Assembly: GCA_002685965.1 (NCBI GenBank)
Contig: NYZE01000105.1
Span: 1-53,528 of the forward strand
DNA from: Planctomycetota bacterium
GTDB taxonomy: Bacteria; Planctomycetota; UBA1135; GCA-002748355
Length of the DNA: 53,528 bases
Direction: 5' to 3'
Shown: positions 32,598 through 40,840 of the stretch, in pieces
How the letters are laid out: each line of letters starts with the position of its first letter
Position numbering within the stretch: the stretch's first letter is position 1
The notes under the pieces: generated by a model
Told to the model about the DNA's origin: nothing
The model's input: the letters and a program-made list of their open reading frames with translations, nothing else
The model's database searches: none
Program-made: the position numbers and the translations under genes

Positions 32598-34253
32598 CTA
32601 TTGCATCTTCTTGAGGATCTGCTCGAGGAGCTTGTTGGTCCGCTCCTGACTGAGCAGCAGACGCTGGATCATCCGGTTCAGTTCGGCGTTCCGATCCGTC
32701 ACACGACGCTGCGGAGCACCACGCCTCACGACACCGTCGGCGCGAATCTGGGTCTGCACCCGCACGGCTCTCTCCTTCTTAGCCTTGGCCCCGGCAGCCT
32801 TCGCCCGTATTTCCCGGGCCTTGATCTGAGCTTGCTTGGCCTTCGCTTGAACAGCCTTGTTGGCCCTCTGCTTGGCCGCTCTCGCTCTGTCTGCCCGCGC
32901 CCTCGCTCTCGACGCACTCGAGCGAATCTCCAGGTCGGCCGCCGCACGGTCGCTACGCGCGCCGCCCCGTGCGTTGCCGCGCGTGGCGAGCCATCGCGAC
33001 ATCCGCTCAGCAAGCGTGTCGGCTGGCAGGAATCCCGTGAACTGACCGAGCTTCTTGCCTTCCGGGCTCTGCACGATGACGTGCGGGATGGAACTGACGC
33101 CATGCGCGTCAGCGAGCTTGCTGTTCTTGTCGACGTCGATCTTGACGAGAATGGCGTTGCCGAGCGCCCGGCGAACGCGAGCGTTGGCAAAGCTCTGCGA
33201 GAGCATCTTGCAGGGCTTGCACCACTCGGCGTGGAAGCCGATCACGAGCGGGCGTCGCTGCCGCCTCGCAAGCGCGTGTGCGCTCTTGAGGTCGGTCATC
33301 CACCCCCCGCCGTCACGCGGCGCGCGCTTGGCCAGGGGCTTCTTCTTGCTCTTCGCCCTGCTCTTCTTCCTGCTCTTCGCCTTGACAGCCTGCTCTGCGG
33401 CCTTCGCCGCACGCTTCGCCATGGCGGTCCTGGAGCTCAGTCCGTCGATCTTCGCCGCATGCTCGCGGGTGTCTCCATCCCTCGCACGCTCGATCTGCAC
33501 GCCACCGGGCAACGGGGGCACGCTGTCAGCGCTGCCGAGCCGCACTTCGACGACCTTCTCTTTGCCACCACGGTCGACGAGCAACCGCAAGAACTGGCCG
33601 GCTCCAGCCGCCCTGACCTGCTTGGTAAACGACTCGTAGCTCGTAACGGCTTTGTTCTGGACGCGAAGGAAGCGATCACCGTTCTTGAGTCCGGCCTTCG
33701 CCGCTGCGCTGCCTGGGATGATCCGCTCGATGCTCACGCCCTTGTCGCTCGCCTGGAGATACACGCCGAGAAATCCGGGGCGAGGCTTGCCCTGCTTCGC
33801 CTTCGACTTGGCCGTCCTCTCGCCACGCTCCTCGCCTCGTGCGTGCTCGCGTTCGTCGTGCTCGCGTTCGTTGTGCTCGCGTTCGTTGTGCTCGCGTTCG
33901 TCGTGCTCGCGTTCGTCGTGCTCTTCGGGCCGCCTGCCGAGTCGGATGCGTAGGTTGCGCTCGGCATCGCCGCGCCGCACGCGCAGCGTGATGCGTGAAC
34001 CAGCCTTCAGGTCGCAAACCTTCTCGATGAACTGATCGATGTCGCCGGCCGACTTGTTGTTGAGGCGCAGGATCAGATCACCGACGCGAACCCCGCCCTT
34101 GGCGGCCGGAGCTTCAGGAACAACCTCGACGACCTGTGCTGGCTTGCCACGGTCTCCTTCGAGAACGACACCGAGCCAGCCGCGGTCCTTCTGCGCGGAT
34201 AGGGGTGCCGCCAACACGAACGCCAGTAGCCAGTGAAATGGGCGGAAACGCAT
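32598..34253 (-). CDS. Exported PDZ-PDZ-thioredoxin protein with a basic tail
   Basis: The ATG at 34253 follows a strong GGAGGA and opens a signal peptide (FHWLLAFVLAAPLSAQ); the long upstream extension is rejected. The 551-aa protein has two PDZ domains (about residues 18-105, with RVGDLILRLNNKSAGD; and 150-250, with PGFLGVYLQA). They are joined by a charged linker of five-residue repeats (EHDER/EHNER). A thioredoxin domain (about 330-430) has active-site HAEWCKPCKM. The C-terminus is an Ala/Lys/Arg-rich helix (about 440-510) and a final leucine-rich coil. It is probably a periplasmic thiol-disulfide or chaperone scaffold; the target is unknown. Confidence 0.85.
   Translation of the reverse strand: MRFRPFHWLLAFVLAAPLSAQKDRGWLGVVLEGDRGKPAQVVEVVPEAPAAKGGVRVGDLILRLNNKSAGDIDQFIEKVCDLKAGSRITLRVRRGDAERNLRIRLGRRPEEHDEREHDEREHNEREHNEREHDEREHARGEERGERTAKSKAKQGKPRPGFLGVYLQASDKGVSIERIIPGSAAAKAGLKNGDRFLRVQNKAVTSYESFTKQVRAAGAGQFLRLLVDRGGKEKVVEVRLGSADSVPPLPGGVQIERARDGDTREHAAKIDGLSSRTAMAKRAAKAAEQAVKAKSRKKSRAKSKKKPLAKRAPRDGGGWMTDLKSAHALARRQRRPLVIGFHAEWCKPCKMLSQSFANARVRRALGNAILVKIDVDKNSKLADAHGVSSIPHVIVQSPEGKKLGQFTGFLPADTLAERMSRWLATRGNARGGARSDRAAADLEIRSSASRARARADRARAAKQRANKAVQAKAKQAQIKAREIRAKAAGAKAKKERAVRVQTQIRADGVVRRGAPQRRVTDRNAELNRMIQRLLLSQERTNKLLEQILKKMQ
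33843..33923. repeat. 15-bp tandem repeat (five full copies) in the PDZ-thioredoxin gene
   Basis: The unit GTGCTCGCGTTCGTC (or ending GTT) occurs five times head to tail at 33843-33917, then decays. On the minus strand it encodes a five-residue unit alternating EHDER and EHNER, giving a highly charged linker between the PDZ domains. Copies differ only at the base that switches Asp to Asn, so the array is probably young and able to change copy number. Confidence 0.9.
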
Positions 34254-34413
34254 GTGCAGTCCTCCGAAAATCGTGTGGCGCTCTGGGCCTAGCAGTGGGC
34301 GCCTACCCACCGGTGGCTTGAGGTGAGGAGAAAGCCGAAAGAAGGCCTTACGAGGGTAACTCCGCGATACTCCCACATCTATTGTCGGGCTACGCAAGCC
34401 CCGCCGGGGAAAG

Positions 34414-35712
34414 TTACTCCTCGTCGTTACGCGCGGCACGCGTGAAGCCGAGCCCGAACCCGCCTTCGTCATCCTTGCCAAACACCGAGTCGAAGCTCTC
34501 GGGAATCGCCTCCAGCGCCTCGGCGGTATCAAGCGCATCCTCGGCAGCCTTCATCGACTCTTCGAGGCTGAGGCCGTCGTCGAATAGGCTATCGGCGCCG
34601 CCCGGCGGAATGATCACGCCGTCGCAGGCGAAGCCGACCAGCATCATGCCGAGATCGAAGTCGTTGAGGCCGGTCGCCGACGAGATGCTGTTGAAGCTGT
34701 TGCTGCCGTTGACCATCGTCAGCGCCTTGAGCTCGATGACGTCGAGCGACAGCTGGCCGAGCTTCTGAATCATGTCAGAGGTAGGCATGATCGGCTGCTC
34801 GAGGTCCGGGAACACACGCCGGATGCGCCGCCAGTCATCGATGCGCCGGTGCCCCTCGAGCAGCACAGGCATGACCGCGATGCGGCAGTTGTTGTCGTCG
34901 ACGTAGTCGGGCAACGTCTCCATCGCCTCGTAGCCAAAGGCGCAGCCCTTGCTGTCGTTCAGGTGAGTGTAGATCGACTCGATGCCGATCGTGCTCAGCT
35001 GGTGTTGGAACTCATCCGGCTTGAGGAAGCCGCGCTCGCCCAGCGTGATGAGCACGGGGATGCCATGGGTCGAGCGCATCTCGTTGGCTTCGTTGAGCAA
35101 ATCCTTCGGGATCTCGCGCCAGCGATTGAGCCCTTCTGTGCGGATGAGGCGTTGCGTGAAGGTGTGCGGATCGACGAAGGCGATCTGGCCGTCCTTGAAG
35201 TAGATGCCGAGCCGTGTTTGCGGATTGTGTAGCGACAGCAAGCCGGTGTGCTTGCCCGCCGACAGCAACTGCAGCAACTCGCCAAGCGAGATGAAGTCAG
35301 CGCGCCCAGCCAGGTGATAGTCCTTCGGCGCGCCCTCCTCCATGAGGACCCGGTCGAGGACGTGGGCGAACTCTGCCAGCGCGGCTCCGGTCAGCACCGT
35401 CCCGAGCAGAAACTCGGCGGCCTTCTGCGGGTCGCCCATGATCTGGGCGTTGTCATAGAAGCGCCGAAAGCCGCGAGTGACGCGACCGAACAGCACTTCG
35501 ACGAGCATGTCCTTGGTCTCGCCGCCCGGAGCGGTCAACGAGTGGCGCCGACCGAACAACTCCTTGACCCGACCGAGCAGGTGACTGAAGTCCTGTTCCG
35601 AGTAGCCCTCGCGGGCATCAAGCATCGACTTGAGCGTGTCGAGGATCGCCGCAGACAGGTCGACGACTCGAGCTTCGGCGGGGGTCGGTGATGTCGGCGG
35701 AGTCTCAGTCAT
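34414..35712 (-). CDS. DUF4388 (PATAN-like) domain protein
   Basis: The 432-aa cytosolic protein has an N-terminal helical region (about residues 15-130), then a PATAN/DUF4388-like domain (about 140-205: FISLGELLQLLSAGKHTGLL, then LGIYFKDGQIAFV) and further alpha-helical segments (about 210-385) with an acidic tail. Such domains occur in bacterial signalling proteins, often near response regulators and GTPases, and probably mediate protein binding. No kinase, receiver or GTPase is adjacent. The ATG at 35712 is the natural start. Its direct partner cannot be named. Confidence 0.75.
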   Translation of the reverse strand: MTETPPTSPTPAEARVVDLSAAILDTLKSMLDAREGYSEQDFSHLLGRVKELFGRRHSLTAPGGETKDMLVEVLFGRVTRGFRRFYDNAQIMGDPQKAAEFLLGTVLTGAALAEFAHVLDRVLMEEGAPKDYHLAGRADFISLGELLQLLSAGKHTGLLSLHNPQTRLGIYFKDGQIAFVDPHTFTQRLIRTEGLNRWREIPKDLLNEANEMRSTHGIPVLITLGERGFLKPDEFQHQLSTIGIESIYTHLNDSKGCAFGYEAMETLPDYVDDNNCRIAVMPVLLEGHRRIDDWRRIRRVFPDLEQPIMPTSDMIQKLGQLSLDVIELKALTMVNGSNSFNSISSATGLNDFDLGMMLVGFACDGVIIPPGGADSLFDDGLSLEESMKAAEDALDTAEALEAIPESFDSVFGKDDEGGFGLGFTRAARNDEE

Positions 35713-35992
35713 GGTCGAGCCAGAGAGTGACCGGGCACCAGCAGGTGAGCCCTGCCGCGCGACCGACTCTCACGTCGGGAGTCTTCGACCAAAACGGACG
35801 CCTGGCTTGATCAGTCGCCCTGAGAGTTGCCCGAGCCCGCCATCGCTGGCCTACGCCTGTTGATGCGGTCCTGGTCGGTCACGGGCCCCCTCTGACTAGC
35901 GGTTGTCCTTCGTGAAGAGTTGCGTGGAGCGTCGACGGGGCGACTTCCTCGGAAAACTGGCCAGCCAGGGCCACAATCCCAGCGACGCTCCC

Positions 35993-37030
35993 ATGGCAAC
36001 AACGGCAAGGAAACGGAAGATCTGGCTGCGTTCGTTGGTCATCGCAACGCTTGCGCACGTCTTGCTGTTCCTGGTCGTGCCAGTGCCCGCCCAGTTGGTC
36101 GAAACGGTGCACGCGCGCGGTGTGTTTCCTGCGCTCCGCTTGGTGCTCGCAACGCCGGCAGCGGCGGTCCCGTTCTCGGTCGGCGAGGTCATGCTGGGCG
36201 CGTTCCTGCTGGTCGGAGCTGGCGCTGCAGTGCAGGCGATCGCCTGGGCTCTCGGCAAGGCGCGCTCTTGCAGCCTCAGCGTCGTGTTCCTCTGGTTCGC
36301 GATCATCGTGACTCAGGTTTACCTGCTCGGTTTCGCGTGGCTCTACCGTCGCCCGTCACTCGCCCAGCGGATGGCGCTGCCCGAGGTAGCGGGGGTTGCC
36401 GCCATGGGAGAGGCTGCAACGAGCACCGCGAACGCGGCGGCAGCGGCGCGGTGTGAGCCAGGCGGCCTGACCCTCGACCAACTCGACCAACTGGCACGCG
36501 AAGCCATCGTCGGCGTCTTGCCCGACATCGCAGCGTCGCTACCTGCTGCGGGACCAAAACGCATCTGGCCCGAAGGTGCGCTGATGCTCTTCGACGTCGC
36601 CGGCATCTTCTGGCCCTTCAGTCAGGAGCCACACGTCGATCCCGGCCTCGACCGATTGCAGTACGCTTTCGTGGCTTGTCACGAACTCGCGCACCTCGCC
36701 GGGATCGCGAGCGAGGACGAGGCCAACTTCGTCGCGTGGCTCGCGTGTACGCGTTCGCCCCACCCCTTCGTGCGCTATGCCGGTCATTTCGGTGCGCTGC
36801 GCTACTTCGCAGCCGATTCCCCGGAGGTCTGGAAGCTCGCGGGCGAATCCGTGGTCGCCGACATGCGCCGCCTACAGCAGCGGTGGCAGCGCTTCCGGTC
36901 GCCCCGGGCGGCACGTTTTCGGCTCGTCATTCACGACGCAGCGCTCAGGTCGCAGGGCGAGTCCCGCGGGATCGAGAGCTACGACGACATGGTCCGACTC
37001 ATCGTCCGCTGGCAGGCGCGCGGCCGCTGA
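35993..37030 (+). CDS. DUF3810-type membrane protein with a HExxH zinc motif
   Basis: The ATG at 35993 begins a basic segment (TTARKRKIWLRS) followed by TM helices, fitting better than the upstream ATG at 35903. The 345-aa protein has about three TM helices in the first 130 residues and a soluble C-terminal half. That half contains CHELAHLAGIASEDEANFVA (about residues 226-245), a HExxH metal site with a downstream ED-E-N signature like that of DUF3810 proteins. It is probably a membrane-bound metallopeptidase, though activity is unproven for the family as I know it. Confidence 0.8.
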   Translation: MATTARKRKIWLRSLVIATLAHVLLFLVVPVPAQLVETVHARGVFPALRLVLATPAAAVPFSVGEVMLGAFLLVGAGAAVQAIAWALGKARSCSLSVVFLWFAIIVTQVYLLGFAWLYRRPSLAQRMALPEVAGVAAMGEAATSTANAAAAARCEPGGLTLDQLDQLAREAIVGVLPDIAASLPAAGPKRIWPEGALMLFDVAGIFWPFSQEPHVDPGLDRLQYAFVACHELAHLAGIASEDEANFVAWLACTRSPHPFVRYAGHFGALRYFAADSPEVWKLAGESVVADMRRLQQRWQRFRSPRAARFRLVIHDAALRSQGESRGIESYDDMVRLIVRWQARGR

Positions 37031-37091
37031 CGCGTCGGGGCCAGGCAAGGTGTCCGGCACCATTCCTGACGTCTGCTCGTATGGTGTGCGA

Positions 37092-38090
37092 ATGCGTTGG
37101 TTGTTGTTGCCCACGGTCGTCGTCATACCCGTCTCGCTGGTGCTCGGTCCGACGGAGCGCGCTGCGCTGCCCCCTGCCTTTCCCGAGGGGCCGGCACAGG
37201 GCCAGGCGATGGATGTCAGTGCAGCCGCGTGCGGCAAGTGTCACAAGAAGATCTACGAGCAGTGGAAGCAGTCGCTGCACTCACAGGCTTGGACCAGTGA
37301 GGTCTACCAAGCGTGGACCAAGACCAAGTCCAAGCCGCAGTCCTGTTATCGATGCCACATCCCGATGTCGGTGATTCCGGGCGCGCCCAAGCGACCGGCA
37401 GCGCGGAAGACCCACCTCGACGAAGGCGTCGGCTGCGCGTCTTGCCACGTGCACGCAGGCCAGGTCTGGGGGCCACACGGGCTACAGTGCAAGCACCCGA
37501 CCAAAAAGTCGAAGCTGCACCAGGAAGGGATCCAGCTCTGCCAATCGTGCCACCGCGTCACACCCAAGCCCGTCATCTCGATCGGCAAGGACTTCGAGAA
37601 GGCCGGGCTCGCGGCGAAGGGCAAGAGCTGCACGGGCTGCCACATGCCGGAATACGAGGACCACGTTGCGTGGGACCCCAACACCGGCGAGCCCGTCGGC
37701 AAGAAACGCAAGCTCCTGAGCCACCGGTTCCAGGGCCGCACCAACCCGGAGCAGATCGCCAAGGCATTCGAGTTCCATCGCCACGAGAAGGGCGGAAAGC
37801 TGACCCTGCGCCTCGAGAACAAGGCCGGTCATCGACTGCCAGGGCTGACGTTGCGTAGCTACACGGTCAAGTTCGAGGTCGTCGACGGGACGGGCAAGGT
37901 CGTCGCGAGCCAGGATGCGGTGATCTCGGCCGACAAGCGCCAGTTCCTGATGCTGGGAGAATCGCGCACTGCCGAGTTCCCGGCACCAGCGAAACCGTTC
38001 AAGGCACGCGTGACCGTCCGGCACCATTGGAAGAAGATGAAGAAGGACAAGCCACAGGAGACCGGCGTGGTCTTCAAGGCCGAGAAGTAG
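37092..38090 (+). CDS. Exported pentaheme c-type cytochrome with C-terminal beta domain
   Basis: ATG 37092 opens a signal peptide (LLLPTVVVIPVSLVLG) in a 332-aa protein. Five CxxCH heme sites are visible: CGKCH (about residue 47), CYRCH (85), CASCH (115), CQSCH (150) and CTGCH (180). The arrangement resembles the cytochrome c554-like group. The C-terminal part (about 230-332) has a beta-sandwich pattern with ENKAGHRLPGLTLRSY (about 247-262). It is probably a periplasmic electron carrier. No oxidoreductase gene is adjacent except the polyferredoxin 17 kb away. It follows the DUF3810 gene by 61 nt. Confidence 0.88.
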   Translation: MRWLLLPTVVVIPVSLVLGPTERAALPPAFPEGPAQGQAMDVSAAACGKCHKKIYEQWKQSLHSQAWTSEVYQAWTKTKSKPQSCYRCHIPMSVIPGAPKRPAARKTHLDEGVGCASCHVHAGQVWGPHGLQCKHPTKKSKLHQEGIQLCQSCHRVTPKPVISIGKDFEKAGLAAKGKSCTGCHMPEYEDHVAWDPNTGEPVGKKRKLLSHRFQGRTNPEQIAKAFEFHRHEKGGKLTLRLENKAGHRLPGLTLRSYTVKFEVVDGTGKVVASQDAVISADKRQFLMLGESRTAEFPAPAKPFKARVTVRHHWKKMKKDKPQETGVVFKAEK

Positions 38091-38167
38091 CCCAGTCAGA
38101 GCATCGACTTGTTCCTGCCTGGCCAGCAGCCGATAAGGACCGCGTGGAGACCGCAACTGCAACAGCG

Positions 38168-39118
38168 ATGGAGCAAGCGCGCAAAGTGCTCGAGGAGTTG
38201 GGGATCGACGAGACCGTCGCCCCAGCCCCGCGCCCGGAGTCGGGACACCACAGTTCCGTGCTGCTGCCGTGCCGCGGCAAGGACGGGCGCGACTTCCTGC
38301 TGAAGTACTTCGTGCGTCCGGAGGAAGGCCAGTTCTACCCGCCCGAAGTCAAGATCGAGGACTACGCGCGGCGCGAGATCGCCTTCTATAGCTTCCTCGA
38401 CTCGTGGGACAGTCAGCGTCGCGAACTGCCCGCACCGCAGACGGTGATGATGGATCCGACGGATCCGCCGGGGTGGGTACTGCTCGAGTACATCGCGCCG
38501 TGTCCCCGGCCACGCTCCGAAACACTGTCGTCGGACAAACTGTTCGAGTTGCTCGAACGACTCGCTGGGCTGCCGATGGAACGGCTCATGGGGCGGCGCA
38601 ACTTCCCACTCAACCGCTGGGACATCACGTCGCTGCGAGACCGCGTCGTGCGACTCATGTACGAACCGCTGATCTTCGTCGTTGGCGAACAGACCTGGGC
38701 CGAGATCCGCAACTTCTACCGCGAAGCGATGCGCTGGTGCGAGACGCGCCAACTGGTGCCCGTGCACGGCGACTTCACGGAAGAGAACATCCTGGTCGAC
38801 ACCCAAGGGCGCGCCTACCTGGTCGACTTCGAGAGAATCGGCATCGGCTCGCCGGAGCACGACTTCACGTGGTTTTGGATCCACGCTGACCGCAGCAAGG
38901 AATGGAAGCGTGAGGCCTACCTGCACGTCGTCGGCAACCGCGTCGGCTCGGATCGCGTGCGCGCCGAGTGGTCGATACAAGCAACGACGGTCTACCTCGC
39001 GTGCCGACGCCTGCGCTTCGGCCACTTGACGCACGGCGAGACCGACACGCAGCGTGGCGCCAACCTGGCACTCCTGAAGGCAGCCCTGGCCGGCGGGCCG
39101 GACTTCTTCCCCATCTGA
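38168..39118 (+). CDS. Aminoglycoside phosphotransferase-fold kinase (APH family)
   Basis: APH-fold kinases phosphorylate small molecules from ATP; true antibiotic resistance is only one role. The ATG at 38168 gives 316 aa (a GTG at 38144 is an alternative). The catalytic loop VPVHGDFTEENILVD (about residues 198-212) has the HGDxxxxN Asp and Asn, and AYLVDFERIGIGSPEHD (about 216-232) supplies the metal Asp. The N-lobe has LLPCRGKDGRDFLLKYF with the ATP-binding Lys. It lies 100 nt upstream of eboA on the same strand. The substrate is unknown. Confidence 0.88.
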   Translation: MEQARKVLEELGIDETVAPAPRPESGHHSSVLLPCRGKDGRDFLLKYFVRPEEGQFYPPEVKIEDYARREIAFYSFLDSWDSQRRELPAPQTVMMDPTDPPGWVLLEYIAPCPRPRSETLSSDKLFELLERLAGLPMERLMGRRNFPLNRWDITSLRDRVVRLMYEPLIFVVGEQTWAEIRNFYREAMRWCETRQLVPVHGDFTEENILVDTQGRAYLVDFERIGIGSPEHDFTWFWIHADRSKEWKREAYLHVVGNRVGSDRVRAEWSIQATTVYLACRRLRFGHLTHGETDTQRGANLALLKAALAGGPDFFPI

Positions 39119-39218
39119 GCCGCGTTCGTTGGTCGACGGTGTCTGACACTGATGACCAACGAAGACAAACGGGCCGGGACGCGTGGCGCGCGTTTTCGAA
39201 CACGGTTAGCCTGATGCC

Positions 39219-39848
39219 GTGTTCGACCTGGAAGGACAGCTGCCCGCCGACTGGCTCGATGAAGCCAGGCAACGCCTACGCGACGGCGGTGAGAACGCGC
39301 TGCGTGTGCTGTTTCCGGGGCTGGCGCGTAGCGTGGGTCGCGACGCACTCGACGGCGGCATCCAGGAACGTGAAGGCCTCAAGGTCAACTTCGCCGCTTG
39401 GCGTGTATGCGATGCCGCCGGCAGCGCCCTGATCGAAGCGGCCGAAACCAGCGACGAGACCATCGTCGACCTCTTCCTGCACGGCGACTTCGAGGAACGC
39501 ACGATCGTTATGCGCTCACTCGCCGTGGCTGACGTCGGACCCGCTACGGTGGAACTCCTCGGCGAAGCCCAGCGCACCAACACGCAAACCCACTTCGAGG
39601 CCTGCGTGTGCGACTCCAACCTGGTGGCGCGGGCCGTCGGCCAACGCGATTTCAAAACGAACGACGCTTACAAGACTCTACTCAAGGGCGCATTCGTCGG
39701 CCTGCCGCTCGATCGTTTCTTCGGCATTCTCGACCATGCTTCGCCCGAGCTCGCCCGGATGGTAGAAGGCCTTGCCAGCGAACGCCGCGCCGCCGGTCGT
39801 GCGGTATGGCCCGATACTGACCGCGTTGTCGCGGCATGCGGGAGTTGA
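39219..39848 (+). CDS. eboA: EboA domain protein
   Basis: The 209-aa, mainly helical protein begins at GTG 39219. Its C-terminal part carries the EboA hallmarks NDAYKTLLKGAFVGLPLD (about residues 147-164) and ASPELARMVEGLASERRAAG (about 173-192). EboA belongs to the conserved ebo cluster studied in cyanobacterial scytonemin biosynthesis, where the genes help deliver a pathway intermediate to the periplasm. Here it is followed 12 nt later by a TatD-type hydrolase matching EboB, but the prenyltransferase, DHQ-synthase-like and isomerase genes are absent nearby. Confidence 0.9.
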   Translation: MFDLEGQLPADWLDEARQRLRDGGENALRVLFPGLARSVGRDALDGGIQEREGLKVNFAAWRVCDAAGSALIEAAETSDETIVDLFLHGDFEERTIVMRSLAVADVGPATVELLGEAQRTNTQTHFEACVCDSNLVARAVGQRDFKTNDAYKTLLKGAFVGLPLDRFFGILDHASPELARMVEGLASERRAAGRAVWPDTDRVVAACGS

Positions 39849-39860
39849 ACCAGAGAAACG

Positions 39861-40742
39861 ATGCGTATCTTCGAACCCCACTGCCACATGTTCAGCCGCG
39901 TCACGGACGACTACGAACGCATGGCGCTCGCCGGCGTCCGCGTCGTCCTCGAGCCTGCTTTCTGGCTCGGCCAGAACCGGACATCGGTCGGCACGTTCAT
40001 CGACTACTTCGACACGATCATCGGCTGGGAGCGCTTCCGCTCCGAGCAGTGCGGCATCTGGCACCTGTGCACGATGGCGCTCAACCCGCGCGAGGCGAAC
40101 GACGACCGGGTCAACGACGCAGTCATGGAAGTGCTACCGCGCTACCTCGAAAAGGACTCGGTCGTTGGCCTCGGCGAGATCGGACTCGATGACCAGACCA
40201 CGAAGGAAGAGAAGTACTTCATCGCGCAGCTCGAGCTCGGCAAGCAGCACGATCTACCGGTCTTGATTCACACCCCGCACCGCGACAAGAAGCGCGGCTT
40301 CGAGCGGTGCATCGCGATCCTCAAGGACATGGACTACCCGATGGGCAGGATCCTCCTCGACCACAGCAACGAGGAGACGATTCCGCTCACGCGCGAACTC
40401 GGCTGCATGTCGGGCTTTTCGATCTACCCGAACACCAAGATGGATCCACACCGGATGGTCACCATCCTGCAGCAGTTCGGTATCGAGGACATGATCATCA
40501 ACAGCGCCTGTGACTGGGGCGTGAGCGATCCGCTCAACGTGCCGAAAACGATCCTGAGAATGGAGCTCGCGGGCTTTTCGGCCGCCGACATCGACAAGCT
40601 CGTCTGGCAGAACCCGATCGACTTCTTCGCGCAGAGCGGCCGTTTCGACCCGAAGGTACTCGAGACCCGCCCGCGGCCCGACCGGGGGGAGACCCTAGAC
40701 GGCAACTCGATGCTCCGAGGACAGGATCCGGGATCGTTCTGA
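39861..40742 (+). CDS. eboB: TatD-family metal-dependent hydrolase, EboB type
   Basis: The 293-aa TIM-barrel hydrolase opens with FEPHCHMFSR (the HxH metal pair, residues about 4-13). It has GLGEIGLDD (about 99-107, with the metal Glu), VLIHTPHRDKKRG (about 135) and LLDHSNEETIPL (about 162), followed by SACDWGVSDPL (about 214-224) supplying the last Asp. Order and spacing match TatD-like proteins that follow EboA in ebo clusters. It is cytosolic and without a signal peptide. The acidic, disordered tail past residue 265 is unusual. pnp starts 98 nt downstream. Confidence 0.88.
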   Translation: MRIFEPHCHMFSRVTDDYERMALAGVRVVLEPAFWLGQNRTSVGTFIDYFDTIIGWERFRSEQCGIWHLCTMALNPREANDDRVNDAVMEVLPRYLEKDSVVGLGEIGLDDQTTKEEKYFIAQLELGKQHDLPVLIHTPHRDKKRGFERCIAILKDMDYPMGRILLDHSNEETIPLTRELGCMSGFSIYPNTKMDPHRMVTILQQFGIEDMIINSACDWGVSDPLNVPKTILRMELAGFSAADIDKLVWQNPIDFFAQSGRFDPKVLETRPRPDRGETLDGNSMLRGQDPGSF

Positions 40743-40840
40743 GGCGCCAGCCACCGCTATGGCTCCGCGAGGTTGCGACATACGCCGCATCCAGGAGCGA
40801 GAACTTCCAACCAGATCCCCTTGCTTGGTAGTTTGCTGCC

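Noticed and set aside
33843..33923. CRISPR-like short repeats
   Set aside because: Units are 15 bp and contiguous with no spacers, and they encode an in-frame linker.
32601..33953. 450-codon plus-strand ORF antisense to the PDZ-thioredoxin gene
   Set aside because: The minus strand carries clear PDZ, WCKPC and signal-peptide features; the plus frame has only Leu/Arg/Ala-biased shadow sequence and no domain.
38168..39118. Antibiotic-resistance kinase
   Set aside because: The APH fold is clear, but the family is broad and nothing in the neighbourhood suggests antibiotic modification.
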